Under the pieces are notes generated by a model. That model did no database searches. It saw only the letters and a list, made by a program, of their open reading frames with translations, and was not told the DNA's origin. A program made the translations under genes and the position numbers. A stretch of 64,000 nt of DNA from Erigeron canadensis (lineage: Eukaryota; Streptophyta; Magnoliopsida; Asterales; Asteraceae): NCBI RefSeq assembly GCF_010389155.1, contig NC_057762.1, positions 5,009,513 through 5,073,512 of the forward strand, given 5' to 3'. Below, piece by piece: positions 11,288 to 22,138 of the stretch. Each line of letters starts with the position of its first letter. The stretch's first letter is position 1.

Positions 11288-11784
11288 TTCAAACATCTTA
11301 AAGCATGGAAAGTTGCGAAGGAACATGATAAGTTTTCATCATATGTTCCACCGGCGGGTGGTTTTGGTGGTACTTCGACCGAGCCTACTATTTCTACGAC
11401 CGACATTCCTCTCGCACCGAAGGTACTAGCAGGAGTGAGAAAAAGGTTAGAACCGATGAGTCGATCAACTACACTCGAGTTCCCGATTTGAATGAGAACT
11501 CGGTTGTAACACCCGTGAGTTGACAATTTAAGTTTTCGAGTTAAAATAAAGTTTTTAGTAAATACGACCTCGTAATTTGGACTCAGCCTCGTATTTAAGT
11601 CAACATCGTAAACTAAGTGTAGCATCGTATTTGGAGATTAGCCTCGCATTTGTGTCGGCCTCGTATTTTTGGTGTTAGCTTCGTTTTTGGTTCGGCCTTG
11701 TATGGAATCCTTCTTATTTTACCCTACCTATAAATACTCTCATTCTCTACACATTCTCATTTTTTCACCACCTTAGCCTCTTAA

Positions 11785-11819
<35 letters not shown>

Positions 11820-13951
11820 CCCCATATTCCCTTGTTACCCCATCTTTACTACCTCACCATTACTACCCCATAAACAACAAGTTTTAATGAAATCCAAACT
11901 TACTTTTGTTTAGATTTAGTGTCAAAAACTGAGTTTCTACCATCTTAACATCATTACAAACAACTATTTTGGTCAGATTTGATGTAAGAATCAAAACCCT
12001 TTTTATGCTCTTCTTTTGAATATTTTCGGTTTTTCTTTTAATACACACTACACCCGCCAAGTATCAAACTTTTTACGTCCAAAACGTTTAGAATCATATA
12101 CTACAACTATTGTCAAAGTTTCGTGTGATTTCGTTAACAAAATCTTGAGATATAAGAATTTTTATACACTCTTTTATCAACTTTGTTCAAATGGGCTTTC
12201 GGGTTTAAGTCCGTTTCTGAGTTTCCAACGTTTGTATTGTTTTTCTATCATATTTGGGTGTCTAAAAGTACAATCTTATCTTAAAAACACCTTTCAGATC
12301 GAAAGAAACGGATTAGGGTTTTCTAGAATGAATTTTGGGGAAGAACAATCCAGTTTACGACCCCGCCAAATGTGACCTCGTATTTCTATTTGCGACCTCG
12401 TATTTCAAATGTGACCTCGTATTCCAAATGTGACATCGTATTTCAATGTGACCTCGTATTTTCAAATGAGACCCCAGATTTACTAGCCTCTCAAATATAG
12501 CCTCTCAGTTTTAATTTTGTCTTTTAGTGAAATAAGACCCCAAATTCAATTTAAGACCTCAAGATCAATTGAGACCTCGGACTTCGATTACTACCTTGAT
12601 TCAGTCAACTTTAGTCAACTTTCGTCGGTTTGGTCAACTTTAGTCGATTTGTTCAATTTAGTCAAACTTGTAATTTGGTCAACTTTGGTCAAACTTGTAA
12701 AATCTGGTCAAAGTCAAACTATTACGCTTTTGGACAACTTAGTCAACACTTGGCGACACGTTATGAGCACGTTTACTTATAATGAACATATACTTAATTG
12801 TGAATTACTTGAAACAGATTGTTGCGTGCCAGTTACTTGCTTTCTGATATCTTGCGTAGCGTAATCTTGTTGCTAGCATTCAGGTGAGCTTCGTAGTCCC
12901 CTTTTTACATGTTTTCTCGGGACTGAAAGGATACAAAATGTTTTCTTGTAATACTATACTTATTTGATATGATATTGTGATGACCTCTTTTTTGGATACA
13001 TCTTGATAACATGTTTGGAATACGTATATGATTTCATAGCTTGGATACTTGTTGATTTACGTTATGATTACACTAGATGCATCGGCTGGTTGTTGAACCG
13101 TAAGTCCTGACTACACTAGATGTGTCGGCAAGTTGTTGAACCGTAAGGCCCTACATAGACAAACTTGATAAGTCCATGGCAACCTTGTGATTTTGGCAGT
13201 ATTGTGACATGGCCACATTGAGTATACTTGAAATGCATCACGTTAACCTGATAACATAATCCTACGAACTCACCAACCATTGTGTTGACGCTTTTGAGTA
13301 TCCTTCCAGGTGCACAGGTTGGAGGTGGTTGATGAGAGTAGCATGGAGCCTTTATAGCAGACTTTGGACTCTAGGATTCCTTGTTGCTGCTATGTTTACT
13401 TATGTTCTCTTTGTATTAGTATGGCATTATGCCTAACCTTTGATCCCCTGCGTGGGAGTTGGATTATACTTTATTTGTGTTTGGATTTATGTTGAATGTT
13501 TGTGTTAATCTATGATAAGACTGTCTATATTTGTGGATTCATTTAGTCTTCTTATGTAATATCCATGACGCATGTACTTTGCGTCGCATCCCGAGTTTTC
13601 CGCCTTAGTCGCCGTGTGACATCGATGCCCTTGTTTCCTTGCAAAACACGTAGTAGGGGAACGAGTGCGGGTAAAAACAAAGATGTTTTGCTTGATCACG
13701 TTGAGGAGTATAGGGAGGTGAATTTGGCAAACAAAGAAGACAAGAGGCTTGCTCGGCAAATGAGGTTGGCTGTCCTTGAACAACGTGAGAAGCTTGCGCT
13801 GGATTTGCTACAATCCCAACTCGACTGGCAACGACAAAAGACAATGGATCAAGACATCCATATCTTTTCTCAACCTTACGATCATTTGGTCGATCCCTTA
13901 GGTAGCATAGTTTTGCAATGCAAATGCGACATCGCTGACAAGTACGGGTAG
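11288..13951 (+). pseudogene. PIF/Harbinger ORF1-like gene split by a solo LTR
   Basis: The left part (11288-11504) encodes FKHLKAWKVAKEHDKF and, after a frameshift near 11445, VPDLNEN. The right part (13622-13951) continues from SMPLFPCKTRSRG through NLANKEDKRLARQMRL to a C-terminus PYDHLVDPLGS...ADKYG and stop TAG. This matches the layout of the Myb/trihelix-like ORF1 proteins of plant PIF/Harbinger transposons (often annotated 'glutathione S-transferase T3-like'). These bind transposon ends or help the transposase. The 2117-bp LTR separates the parts and its target-site bases are codons of the gene. The N-terminal SANT region is missing left of 11288. Confidence 0.65.
11505..13621 (+). mobile_element. 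Solo LTR of a Ty3/gypsy-type retrotransposon
   Basis: A 2117-bp unit starts TGTAACACCCGTGAG and ends TTAGTCGCCGTGTGACA (TG...CA). It is flanked by TCGGT (11500-11504) and TCGAT (13622-13626), a 4/5 match. It has no internal region or second LTR, so it is a recombination-derived solo LTR. Inside are a TATA-like TATAAATACTC (11730), a (CA)n run at 11791-11816, a ~22-bp repeat GACCTCGTATTTC (12372-12470) and a ~55-bp duplication at 13067-13165. Long LTRs ending in this TTAGTCG-like motif are typical of plant gypsy/chromovirus elements. Confidence 0.75.
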
Positions 13952-14064
13952 CCTCAAGATGGGTTGATTTAGGTTGTTTTTAATTTTCTAGTTGTATTGT
14001 TTTTTTATTCGTAGTTGCAATGTTTTTAATTTGTATTGTGTTCTTTAATTTTAATGAAACTTTA

Positions 14065-14229
14065 GGGTGTATTTGGTAATATTTTATTTGGCAAGAATTG
14101 ACAAGTTTTGGGACTACACTATAGGTTTTTGGCAAAGAATGGGAAAGAATTTACTCAAAATTAATCGACATGGACACATGTCATACTCTTATAGGTGGTA
14201 AACTTGGCAAAAACTTACCAAATAACCAA
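14065..14229. mobile_element. Small MITE-like inverted repeat
   Basis: GGGTGTATTTGGTAA at the left is answered by TTACCAAATAACC at the right, with TTTGGCAAG / CTTGGCAAA just inside. It lies in the 3' flank of the PIF ORF1-like gene, and the following GGCACTACATCCTTGC recurs as GGCATTACATCCTTGC at 57636. The target duplication is unclear. Confidence 0.4.
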
Positions 14230-14550
14230 TTTATGGCACTACATCCTTGCTCCTTATATAAATTACATTAAAAATAGAATGACAATTGTTGGTTGATAGC
14301 AAACACAATAATTTTGAAACCAGCTCAAGATCGATCAAACTAAAAACACACTAATGATTAACTTGCTTTGACAATCCCCGCATTTTAACGAGGTTTAATT
14401 CCCACAACACGTACACACAAAAACACACTGTCAACAAAAACCAAACAAAACGAGCAACGTACATCAGCGTTTCCCCGGCTAGTCGACCGGGGTGCGGCAA
14501 ATCATCCCTAATATTATATGGAAACTCACCAGGACATTGTGCTTCACAAC

Positions 14551-15054
14551 TCAACGTGCCGGTTTTTTTCCAGGATTCTTTTGATTGGAACTAGAAGAAA
14601 CATGGGACTTCTTCTTTTTAGATTCATTTTGGGGCAAGCAATTACTAAAACTCGGTCCACCAACATAAGTGTTATTTCCCCATGTGTCTACAGAATTCTT
14701 TCCAGCGTGAGGAATATCCAATTGTGTTGGTGGAGGATTCGACCAGTACTGGTCTTGGTTCGTGGCCCATCCATTTGGTTTAGCAGAATTCTTTCCAGCG
14801 TGAGATATATCCAATTGTGTTGGTGGAGGAATCGACAAGTGGTCTTGGTTCGTGGCCCATCCATTTGGTTTAGTAGAATTCTTTCCAGCGTGAGGAATAT
14901 CCAATTGTGTTGGTGGAGGATTCGACCAGTACTGGTCTTGGTGCGTTGCACGTTTACTGATTAACATCTTTTTCCAGGATTCAGGAATCATTTTCTTCAA
15001 GGATTCAGGAATCATTTTCTTCGAGGATTGATCATTATTCTTTTTTGGAGGCAT
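14551..15054 (-). CDS. Hypothetical 167-aa repeat protein
   Basis: ATG 15054 to TGA 14551, no introns. I do not recognise the family. The protein has a basic N-terminus with a doubled KKMIPES motif, then three copies (the last to first about 30-31 residues long) of a unit containing PPPTQLDIPHAGKNS and WATNQDQYW, then a lysine- and serine-rich tail (SKKKKSHVSSSS, KKPAR). The DNA repeats start at 14693, 14786 and 14876 (93 and 90 bp apart), and the periods are multiples of three. A TATA box lies 95 bp upstream of the ATG. A second open stretch in another frame (14351-14550) follows the stop. It could be a young or transposon-linked gene; nuclear location is a guess from the basic ends. Confidence 0.45.
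   Translation of the reverse strand: MPPKKNNDQSSKKMIPESLKKMIPESWKKMLISKRATHQDQYWSNPPPTQLDIPHAGKNSTKPNGWATNQDHLSIPPPTQLDISHAGKNSAKPNGWATNQDQYWSNPPPTQLDIPHAGKNSVDTWGNNTYVGGPSFSNCLPQNESKKKKSHVSSSSNQKNPGKKPAR
14693..14955. repeat. 93/90-bp coding tandem repeat, about 2.8 copies
   Basis: Each unit begins GAATTCTTTCCAGCGTGA and contains CCAATTGTGTTGGTGGAGGA. Units start at 14693, 14786 and 14876; the middle one is three bases shorter and keeps the frame. Confidence 0.85.
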
Positions 15055-15117
15055 GAAGTATGTTTTTTGTTACTCGATCGTATCAGTTTATTTACTGAAA
15101 TCAGATGAGATCGATGG

Positions 15118-15157
15118 GTGTTTAGTACAACAATGAGAGTGTTTATTTATATATATG
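15118..15157 (-). promoter_or_regulatory. Core promoter of the repeat-protein ORF
   Basis: On the minus strand, GCATATATATAAATAAA (15157-15141) is a TATA box. A start of transcription near 15118 would leave a 60-70 nt leader rich in CA before the ATG at 15054. Confidence 0.45.
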
Positions 15158-15159
15158 CG

Positions 15160-16250
15160 AGCTGAGGGAGGTTCCGTAATAAAACAATTCAATATGTTCT
15201 TACATGGGGTGCGGTTTTATTTTTTATTTGTTAGTTAGCACAAGTCAATGTCATTACATATTTGTTAGTTTTCGACTTTCTTCACAATAAACACACTATG
15301 TGGAAAGAATCTTAAATGGCCGTTTACTGATAAACATCTTAAAAATTTCTGTAATAGATATCCATAGCGTAAATATATAAAAACCACCATTACTTTATTG
15401 TTACTATGGTGAACACACAATTTTTTTTTTACCTATATTAATTTCCAGAACATGGAGGTTAGTGCCGGCGGCAAATAGACTAGATTGTAGCAAAAGTCTT
15501 CAGTCATGTGTACAGGAAGTACTCTCGTTGGACTTTCTCAAACAGTGATCTTTTGACGGTTGGTTCCACATTCGTCCATATCTTGAAATATTATTTGTAT
15601 CGAAAACGAATGTGGTCACTCATAAAAGTTGCACTTGTAATTTCTTGAAATAAAATTGATGAAAGTGTGTGATTAATACCTTTAATAATATATAAGAAGA
15701 AGAAGAAGAAGATAGAGTTTAATAAATATTTGTTGGTTCACATCAAACATTTTAACTTAATTTGATAACCTAATAGGTGGTACCTAAATTGTCTTTTGAT
15801 TTAGTGTTTAGTTGATAATAATTAAAGGAACAAACTATTGCACTACTCACCAAACGCGTATTTTAACATCTTGCACCTAAATTTTTAAAAATAACTTTGA
15901 AACGTATGAATTCTAACTTACCTGGTCCGCATTAAAGAGTTTCGCAAAATAGATCCTTATTTTAACTCTTTGAGTGAGAAACTCTTATCACCTAGACATT
16001 TAGAAAGAAAAATACATTCAAACCCCTACATTTATCATATGTAAAAATTAAATAGTTGTAATTTTCTCCAAATATGCTTAGGGCAATTTTTTTTCTACAT
16101 GAATAGGTTAAAGTAATTAAATGGATAGACAATGTCTATCTGTATTAAATCAATACAGTTGTTTTCGTTTATTATGTAAAAAAAAAAATATCGACTGAGT
16201 TAATAAATTAAATAATTTTATTGTGTCAATTAAGTTTATTAAGTCACCAA
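15160..16250. other. Intergenic, no feature recognised
   Basis: AT-rich sequence with scattered stops, a short (AGA)n at 15692-15710 and nothing that resembles a protein, SINE or inverted repeat. Confidence 0.5.
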
Positions 16251-16254
16251 ACAA

Positions 16255-16477
16255 ACAAAAGTGGTTAACACCTTTGTCTCTGGAGAGATGGGTCAAGGGT
16301 TCAATCTTTATCTCAGCAAATGCTAGAAGTCTTTTCTATCATTTAGATAGAACCAGGAAGTAGTCTCTCTACCTAAAATAGATGTAAGATTGTCTATATC
16401 TCAACGTATTCCATAGTCCTTGCAGATATTAGGACTAAAACTCGGAAAAAAGAAAAAAAAAAAAAAAAAAAAAAAAA
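16255..16477 (+). mobile_element. tRNA-related SINE, family 1 (copy b), diverged
   Basis: GTGGTTAACACCTTTGTCTC, box-B-like GGGTTCAATCTTTATC, CTTTTCTATCATTTAGATAG and AGTAGTCTCTCTACC follow the same order as copy a at 8042. It ends in a long A-run (16450-16477). Confidence 0.6.
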
Positions 16478-17245
16478 CATTCGGTGTTAGGACCTTGGAG
16501 TAACATGTCTTCATGAGAAAAATTGGATCATTTGCTAGTATACAGAATGTTCCAAAAATGTGTGAACGCAAGTTGATGATTGTTGAATGTGAACGTGAGT
16601 AAATAATTTACTAAAAGGGACCGGTTTTCCAAAATATATTTTGTATAAAAATAATTTTAACTCATTTACCTGTTATATATGGACAATGTCACAATTCAGT
16701 ATCACACAAGTTGTAATAATAAATAATAATAAATATTATTATTATGAGTTGTGATTAAAAGAAACCACAAAAAGTGGTGAAACCAAGGGCTGTATCTCAG
16801 CTTTTGGATCAAAAACAATCCACGGCTCAAAATTAAAAAAAAAACACATAGAGGGGTAGTTTTGTCATTTGGCTTATTATTTCATTCCCTACTCTTCTCA
16901 GCTCCAAAAACATACACACACACACACACAGATCGCTTTCTCTTCCCCCTCTTGGAAACTCATCAGTAGCAGCAATTATCTCCATCAGTCATCATCAATT
17001 GATCTTGAATATGTTAATAAACAATGGAAGATTTATTGAATATAAATAGATGACTTTTATTTTTATGTAAATTCAAAATTTGTCATGTGATAATCCAATG
17101 TAATTAAATAACATGTGATTAGATCTATTCTAACATCTTGAATTTGTTAAATTTTAACAGTTATTTGATTAATTTTGTTGTTTGGTACAATATTGCCTAC
17201 TATGTATTTGATAAAATGTCTAAACCAAAGTTTCTTATATATAAT
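16478..17245. other. Intergenic with a possible leader-like stretch
   Basis: Contains a (CA)n at 16912-16929 followed by CT-rich DNA (16930-16990) that looks like a plant 5' UTR, but no ORF follows. The rest is AT-rich. Confidence 0.35.
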
Positions 17246-17249
17246 TTAG

Positions 17250-18029
17250 AATCAAATCATATTTGATTGAGTATTGCATACAAGGTGTTTGATAAACTGT
17301 CTAAACCAAAAACTTAATATGATTAATTTAATCACCTTTATAATTCTGAATAAAATCAAATTTGATTATGTAAGTTATTTGTTATTGTTTACTTAATGTT
17401 TAAAATCATATCTGATTATGTATTGACATTTTATTGATTTCTGTTTTTGTAACTGTATGTGTAAAATCATATTTGATTTTATATATAGATTCTATAGATT
17501 TGTGTTTTATAACTTTGTTTCTACAATCAAACTTGATTTTGTATTGAGGTTTTAGTTACCTATGTTCTTATGCCTAGAATCAAAAATGATTTTAGGAATA
17601 AATTGTGAAAAACATATACAAAATCAACTATTCAAAATCAAAAATGATTTTACGCATACATTGGGTAAAACCTATACAAAATCCAATGAGTTCCATACAA
17701 AGAAAACCATTCAAAATCAAAATTGATTTTAAGAATAGAGCATGAAAAAGCTATACAGTTCAAGTTTGTACGTTTTAATGTATAAGTGTCTTTTTAAGAC
17801 TATCTGTGTAAAATCGAAATTGATTTCACATATATAATGTTAAAAATCAATGCAAAATCATTTTTGATTTTATGCATACATTTTAGAAAAGTATAGAGCA
17901 TGAAAAAGCTATACAGTTCAAGTTTGTACGTTTTAAGGTATAAGTGTCTTTTTAAGACTATTTGTGTAAAATCGAAATTGATTTCACATATATAATGTTA
18001 AAAATCAATGCAAAATCATTTTTGATTTT
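17250..18029. repeat. Array of 12 short palindromes, AAAATC-N-GATTTT
   Basis: Near-palindromes of 16-19 bp occur at 17250, 17352, 17402, 17463, 17524, 17578, 17634, 17713, 17810, 17854, 17968 and 18012. The clearest is AAAATCAAAATTGATTTT at 17713. Spacing is 40-115 bp and the intervening sequence is not conserved except in the 158-bp duplication. Confidence 0.7.
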
Positions 18030-18050
18030 ATGCATACATTTTAGAAAAGT
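17735..18050. repeat. 158-bp tandem duplication
   Basis: Units 17735-17892 and 17893-18050 differ at only a few bases. Both open ATAGAGCATGAAAAAGC and close CATTTTAGAAAAGT. Each carries two of the palindromes of the surrounding array. Confidence 0.9.
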
Positions 18051-18649
18051 TGCATTCTAAAATCCAAAAATTTAAACCCTTGGAGGCTAAAACTTAATCC
18101 GAGGGAGAAGTATGATTACGGGGCCTGCGGCCCGCACTTTAGTTTAGGATTTGAAGTCGGCTACAAGCCAATCTTATGTGAAAGTCTGTGTTGAAGTGTG
18201 ATTTAGATTTTCCGTTGTAGAAACAAGTAACATTTTACTATATAATTATGGTTTAGTGCAATTGTTCGTTTAAATGTTCAATGCCTTAAAGTTGCAAACA
18301 TTTTAACCAATAACTTTTTCTTCTATGGCATGCTACTCATTTATGTCTTCTTTTGGTCCTTCAAAGAATTCACGAAGTTTAGAATTTTTTTAAGAAATTC
18401 CAAAAAATGAAATTTGCCATTCAAATGGGTCTTAATTAGTTTCTGAACATATCTTCTGAATTCAAAATGTTTTAACTATTTTTGGTTGGTTATGTGAAAT
18501 TTCCATGGATAGAATGTTGGATAAGTGATACAATCATTCAATGAAGGAAATATGATATTTAGATAGTGTATAAAAATGCTAATAAAGCTTCAATATATAC
18601 TTTATACTTTGATAACAGTTCGGATGAATGGGTTGGAGTTGGCCGTGTG

Positions 18650-20785
18650 ATGAAATATACTGAAGGGAACACTGTGAAGCAGCAAGCTATTGACGAAGAA
18701 CTTCTTGTAAATGGTATTAAATGGTTGCTCAACTCAAACTAAACCTGAAATTCTAAATGGTATCTTTCGTCATATATTTCCACAAACTCTTATCAGTTAA
18801 TCAAATATTTCTCTATATACACTCTGCTTTCTTGTGTTCCATGCATAACAATGATATTTTGTGTTATTGGACCTTCCAAATGTAAAGGTGGAAAAAGGGG
18901 AGGTCAGAAGTAGTGGTATATTGTTTGACTACTTACAGCTGATTTATTCTTGGATTGTTCATAGATCATAATTTCATATATTTAAGCTTTTAACTGTGTC
19001 TCGTATCTTTCTGTTTGGTGTTATTTCAGGAACAAAAGGGAAGAAGAAAGTGGGCGATTCGGGTATGGAGGTACATTCAAATATCTTATATCTTTTTGTG
19101 ATCTAAAATATTCAGAGTACACTTTGATGATTATAGGTTTCTATCCATTGAAAGGTGTAAGTTACTTGTTCAGTGATGTATTTGTTGCTTATTATTGATG
19201 ACTTGCTTTTGTGAAGGAGGATGATGAATGTCCTGGGCCAACTATGATTGACTTCATCAGCCAAATGCCAGATGATATTCTTGTGAAGATACTATCTCTT
19301 TTACCTCTAAAAAATGCGGTGATTACCGGCATTCTCTCCAAAAGGTGGAGGTTTGTGTGGCCTTATCTGAAAAGACTGGACTTTGATGGTAGCGACGCTC
19401 TTGATGAGATGGATGAGAAACTGTGTGTTGTAGAGGAGGCTAAGTACATCAATCAGGTGAACAATGTCATTCGAAGTCACGTGAGCCCGACACTTCAGTT
19501 TTTCCGGATTCGTTTCAATTTGGATAAGACATACTCCAAAGATATTGATGACTGGATCCGATATGCTTTTGACAAGAAAGTTGAGCTTCTTGAACTGAAT
19601 CTATTTGAAAGACATCACAAACCTCGTGATACGAAGGATAACTATGATTTACCACTACCTTTATTAGAGGGAAGCATGGTGCACCTTTCAGAATGGCCGT
19701 CGTCCAGTTCCATGGTTGTAGAGACTCTGTCTCTTAAAAAGCTCTTGCTTATGCGTGTCAACGTGAGTGAACCGTCCCTAATTGGATGGCTAAAGAATTC
19801 TCCACGTCTTGAAACACTCTACTTATATGGATCTGGTTTGATGACTAAGGTTAATGTTGGTGGACGCGACATCAACTTGAAGCACTTTATGTTAATGGGT
19901 TGGGCTGAGCTTCAGTCCATTTCTTTATGTGATTTTGATCTTGAAAAGTTCATGTATATCGGCCGAGAGATAGAAATAAGTCTTACGAACCTTTCAAAGC
20001 TTAAAGAACTTGATATTGGCCAAGTGAGTGTGGGCTTAAATAATAAGGTGTTTAGCATGATCTCATGTGTTGCTTCCACCCTTGAGATTCTCTCCCTTGA
20101 CATAGATCGTCAAAAGGTTAGTAGTTTGTCTCTAATTTATTTATGTGTTTTTAATTTTTAATGATAAGATAGTGAGACTGTTTCTATGTTTTCCCAGGAA
20201 GATATTCCAATTAATGTTCCTGGATTTCCGGTACTACCAAATGTCAAGACATTGAACCTGACATTGCCAACTGAACTCGATGACACTATAATAGAGTATA
20301 TTGAAATTGGAAAGAAGTGCCGAAGTTTGGAAACTTTTACAATATCGGTATGTTTTCAGTTAATCAAGTAGCTAGCTTCATGTAAATAATGTACATATAA
20401 GTAGAATATATGTTGAAATTCTACTTGTCAATGAGGAGTCTATTTATGACTTTATCTAATTCACAAACTATATTGATATGATTATTTGCAGCTACATTGG
20501 TGTGCACCGATCACAAAGAAAAAAACTTGCTCTAATATTTTTGGTCACTGTTTCAAGCATGTCAAGATCAGTGGTTATCGTGGTATAAGGAGTGACGTTC
20601 AGATTGCTTTGTACATGATAGGAAATGCTGAAAATATTACAATAGATCCTTCTTGCCATCCCTATGATTTAATTGAATTGTCTGAAAGCGAGGCTATGAA
20701 AAGAGAGGAGGCTGGTCGGTCCCATGCAAAATTGAAGCTATCATCACGTGTTTTTCATCCACAGGTGAAGTTGGTTGTACTGTAA
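18650..20785 (+). CDS. F-box/LRR/FBD-type protein with MRG chromo-derived N-terminus, copy 2
   Basis: Exons by splice sites: 18619-18713, 19030-19070, 19217-20116, 20198-20347, 20492-20785, all in frame; stop TAA 20783-20785. The first two encode the end of an MRG-type chromo barrel (DEWVGVGRVMKYTEGN) and a KGKKK linker. The third holds the F-box (MPDDILVKILSLLPLKNAV, SKRW, typical SKP1-binding fold) and leucine-rich segments. The last two hold an FBD-like tail. Such proteins are usually SCF ubiquitin-ligase substrate receptors. From Met 18650 the product is 482 aa; from Met 19244, just before the F-box, 438 aa. The first donor (18714) is not the one used in copy 1: the homologous donor would include an in-frame TAA. 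Exons for the front half of the chromo barrel are missing, so the true start is uncertain. Confidence 0.65.
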
Positions 20786-21290
20786 TCCACTATTGAGATG
20801 GTTTTGGTTTGTTGCGTCATATACTACTTATTAGCTCTAATGTCTCCCCGTCCGGAAACTTTCTAGTTATTGTAAACTACTCTTATGGAAGCTTGCTAAT
20901 GCTTTTGGAGATCTTTTAGTTGGCCGTATGTTACTTGAGTAGCTTTGAAAGATTCTTACGCAGTTATCCTTTGCTTCTGGTAGTTATGAGTATCATAATC
21001 ATAATTTATTTTGTTTCCTTTTTGCTCATCTGGTGTTTCGATACGTGTTAAGAAATTTAGAAACACAAAGCAGGCCAGAAAGGCTGCTTTTGTATGGCAT
21101 TGGTGATTCAGAATACGAGTAATTTGGTGTGTTAACTCCACAGATGTTGGGTTTTTTAAATCAATATATGTTTTTGGGCTTAATTGTGTTAAATTTGTTT
21201 TATGTTTATACTTAGCCACTCAGGCTGTTAATAAGGTGGGGATATCCTTTGCAATTTGAGTTCATGGTTGGCTCGTTATAAATTTTCTAA
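20786..21290. other. 3' flank of copy 2, homologous to 4031-4510
   Basis: Begins TCCACTATTGAGATGG in both copies and stays closely similar for about 110 bp, then with indels to the GTTCATGGTTGGCTC block. It probably includes the 3' UTR. Confidence 0.6.
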
Positions 21291-21389
21291 TTCTATGATC
21301 TGGGTCTAACTCACATGATTAATACATTAGTTAAAAAAGGTTGGTGGGTCAATTTTGAATCATATGGATGAGTCATAAATGTTGGTTGA

Positions 21390-21797
21390 TTAACACATGG
21401 TATTCATTTATATCTTCTTTGGTCCTTAATGGAATTCCCCAAGTTCAGAAAGTTTATCCTGATAAATGAATTTCGCCATCCAAATAGGTCTTAATATCTT
21501 TTGATTATTGTTGAAAACGTTTTAAATTTTAACCCTTTTTCTTTTTACGGAGTATTAATTATGTGAAATTTTCGTGGAAATATGATATTTAGGTGTATAA
21601 AATTCTTATAAAGCTTCAATACTTTGATAACAGTTCTGATGAATGAATTGGTTGCTCAACTCAAACTAAACCTCATATTTTAATTGGCTCATATACTTAC
21701 ACAAACTGTTATCAGCTAACCAAATATTTTTTTTATATATACTCTACGTTCTTGTGTTCCATTGCATAACAAGGATTGTTTTGTGTTATTCGACGTC
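21390..21797 (+). pseudogene. Third, 5'-only remnant of the chromo/F-box unit
   Basis: Intron sequence like 18330-18610 (TTCTTTGGTCCTT, AATAGGTCTTAAT, AAAGCTTCAATA) is followed by TTCTGATGAAT and by GTTGCTCAACTCAAACTAAACC, and ends at TTTTGTGTTATTCGACG. This is the chromo-exon region with its centre deleted. No F-box follows; sequence with repeated GGGCTTTG motifs (21797-21915) takes over. Confidence 0.6.
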
Positions 21798-22138
21798 GGG
21801 CTTTGCTGAAATACGAACTTCGGGATTGACCTCAAGTACAGTCACATCAATTGCTGCAGCGGCGGGTTTGACCTCGAGTACACGTCCCAACGTTGGGCTT
21901 TGACTCCCTCTCAGGATTTTGGTTTTTAAGTATCTTTGATTTCCTCATCTTTGTTTTATTTATTAAAAAGAAAAGGTTAAATTGCTGTTATTTGATTCTA
22001 TGATAAACTTACAACTTATACTCAAGAAAAGTGATGATGTTTTTTCTAACTGCAATTTCTTAAAATAAATACGTTACATGATTGAAAAGGGATCAACAGT
22101 TAGCCAAAAGTGAGTAATTACATCATGAGAAGTGGATT

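Noticed and set aside
12016..12864. Two open frames of about 115-119 codons
   Set aside because: They lie wholly inside the solo LTR, which has no coding role, and resemble no gag/pol domain.
16900..17060. 5' UTR of an unseen gene
   Set aside because: The CT-rich leader-like stretch is not followed by any ORF or splice-joined exon I could recognise.
17250..18029. CRISPR-like spaced repeats
   Set aside because: The repeats are degenerate palindromes with irregular spacing in a plant nuclear context; no cas genes.
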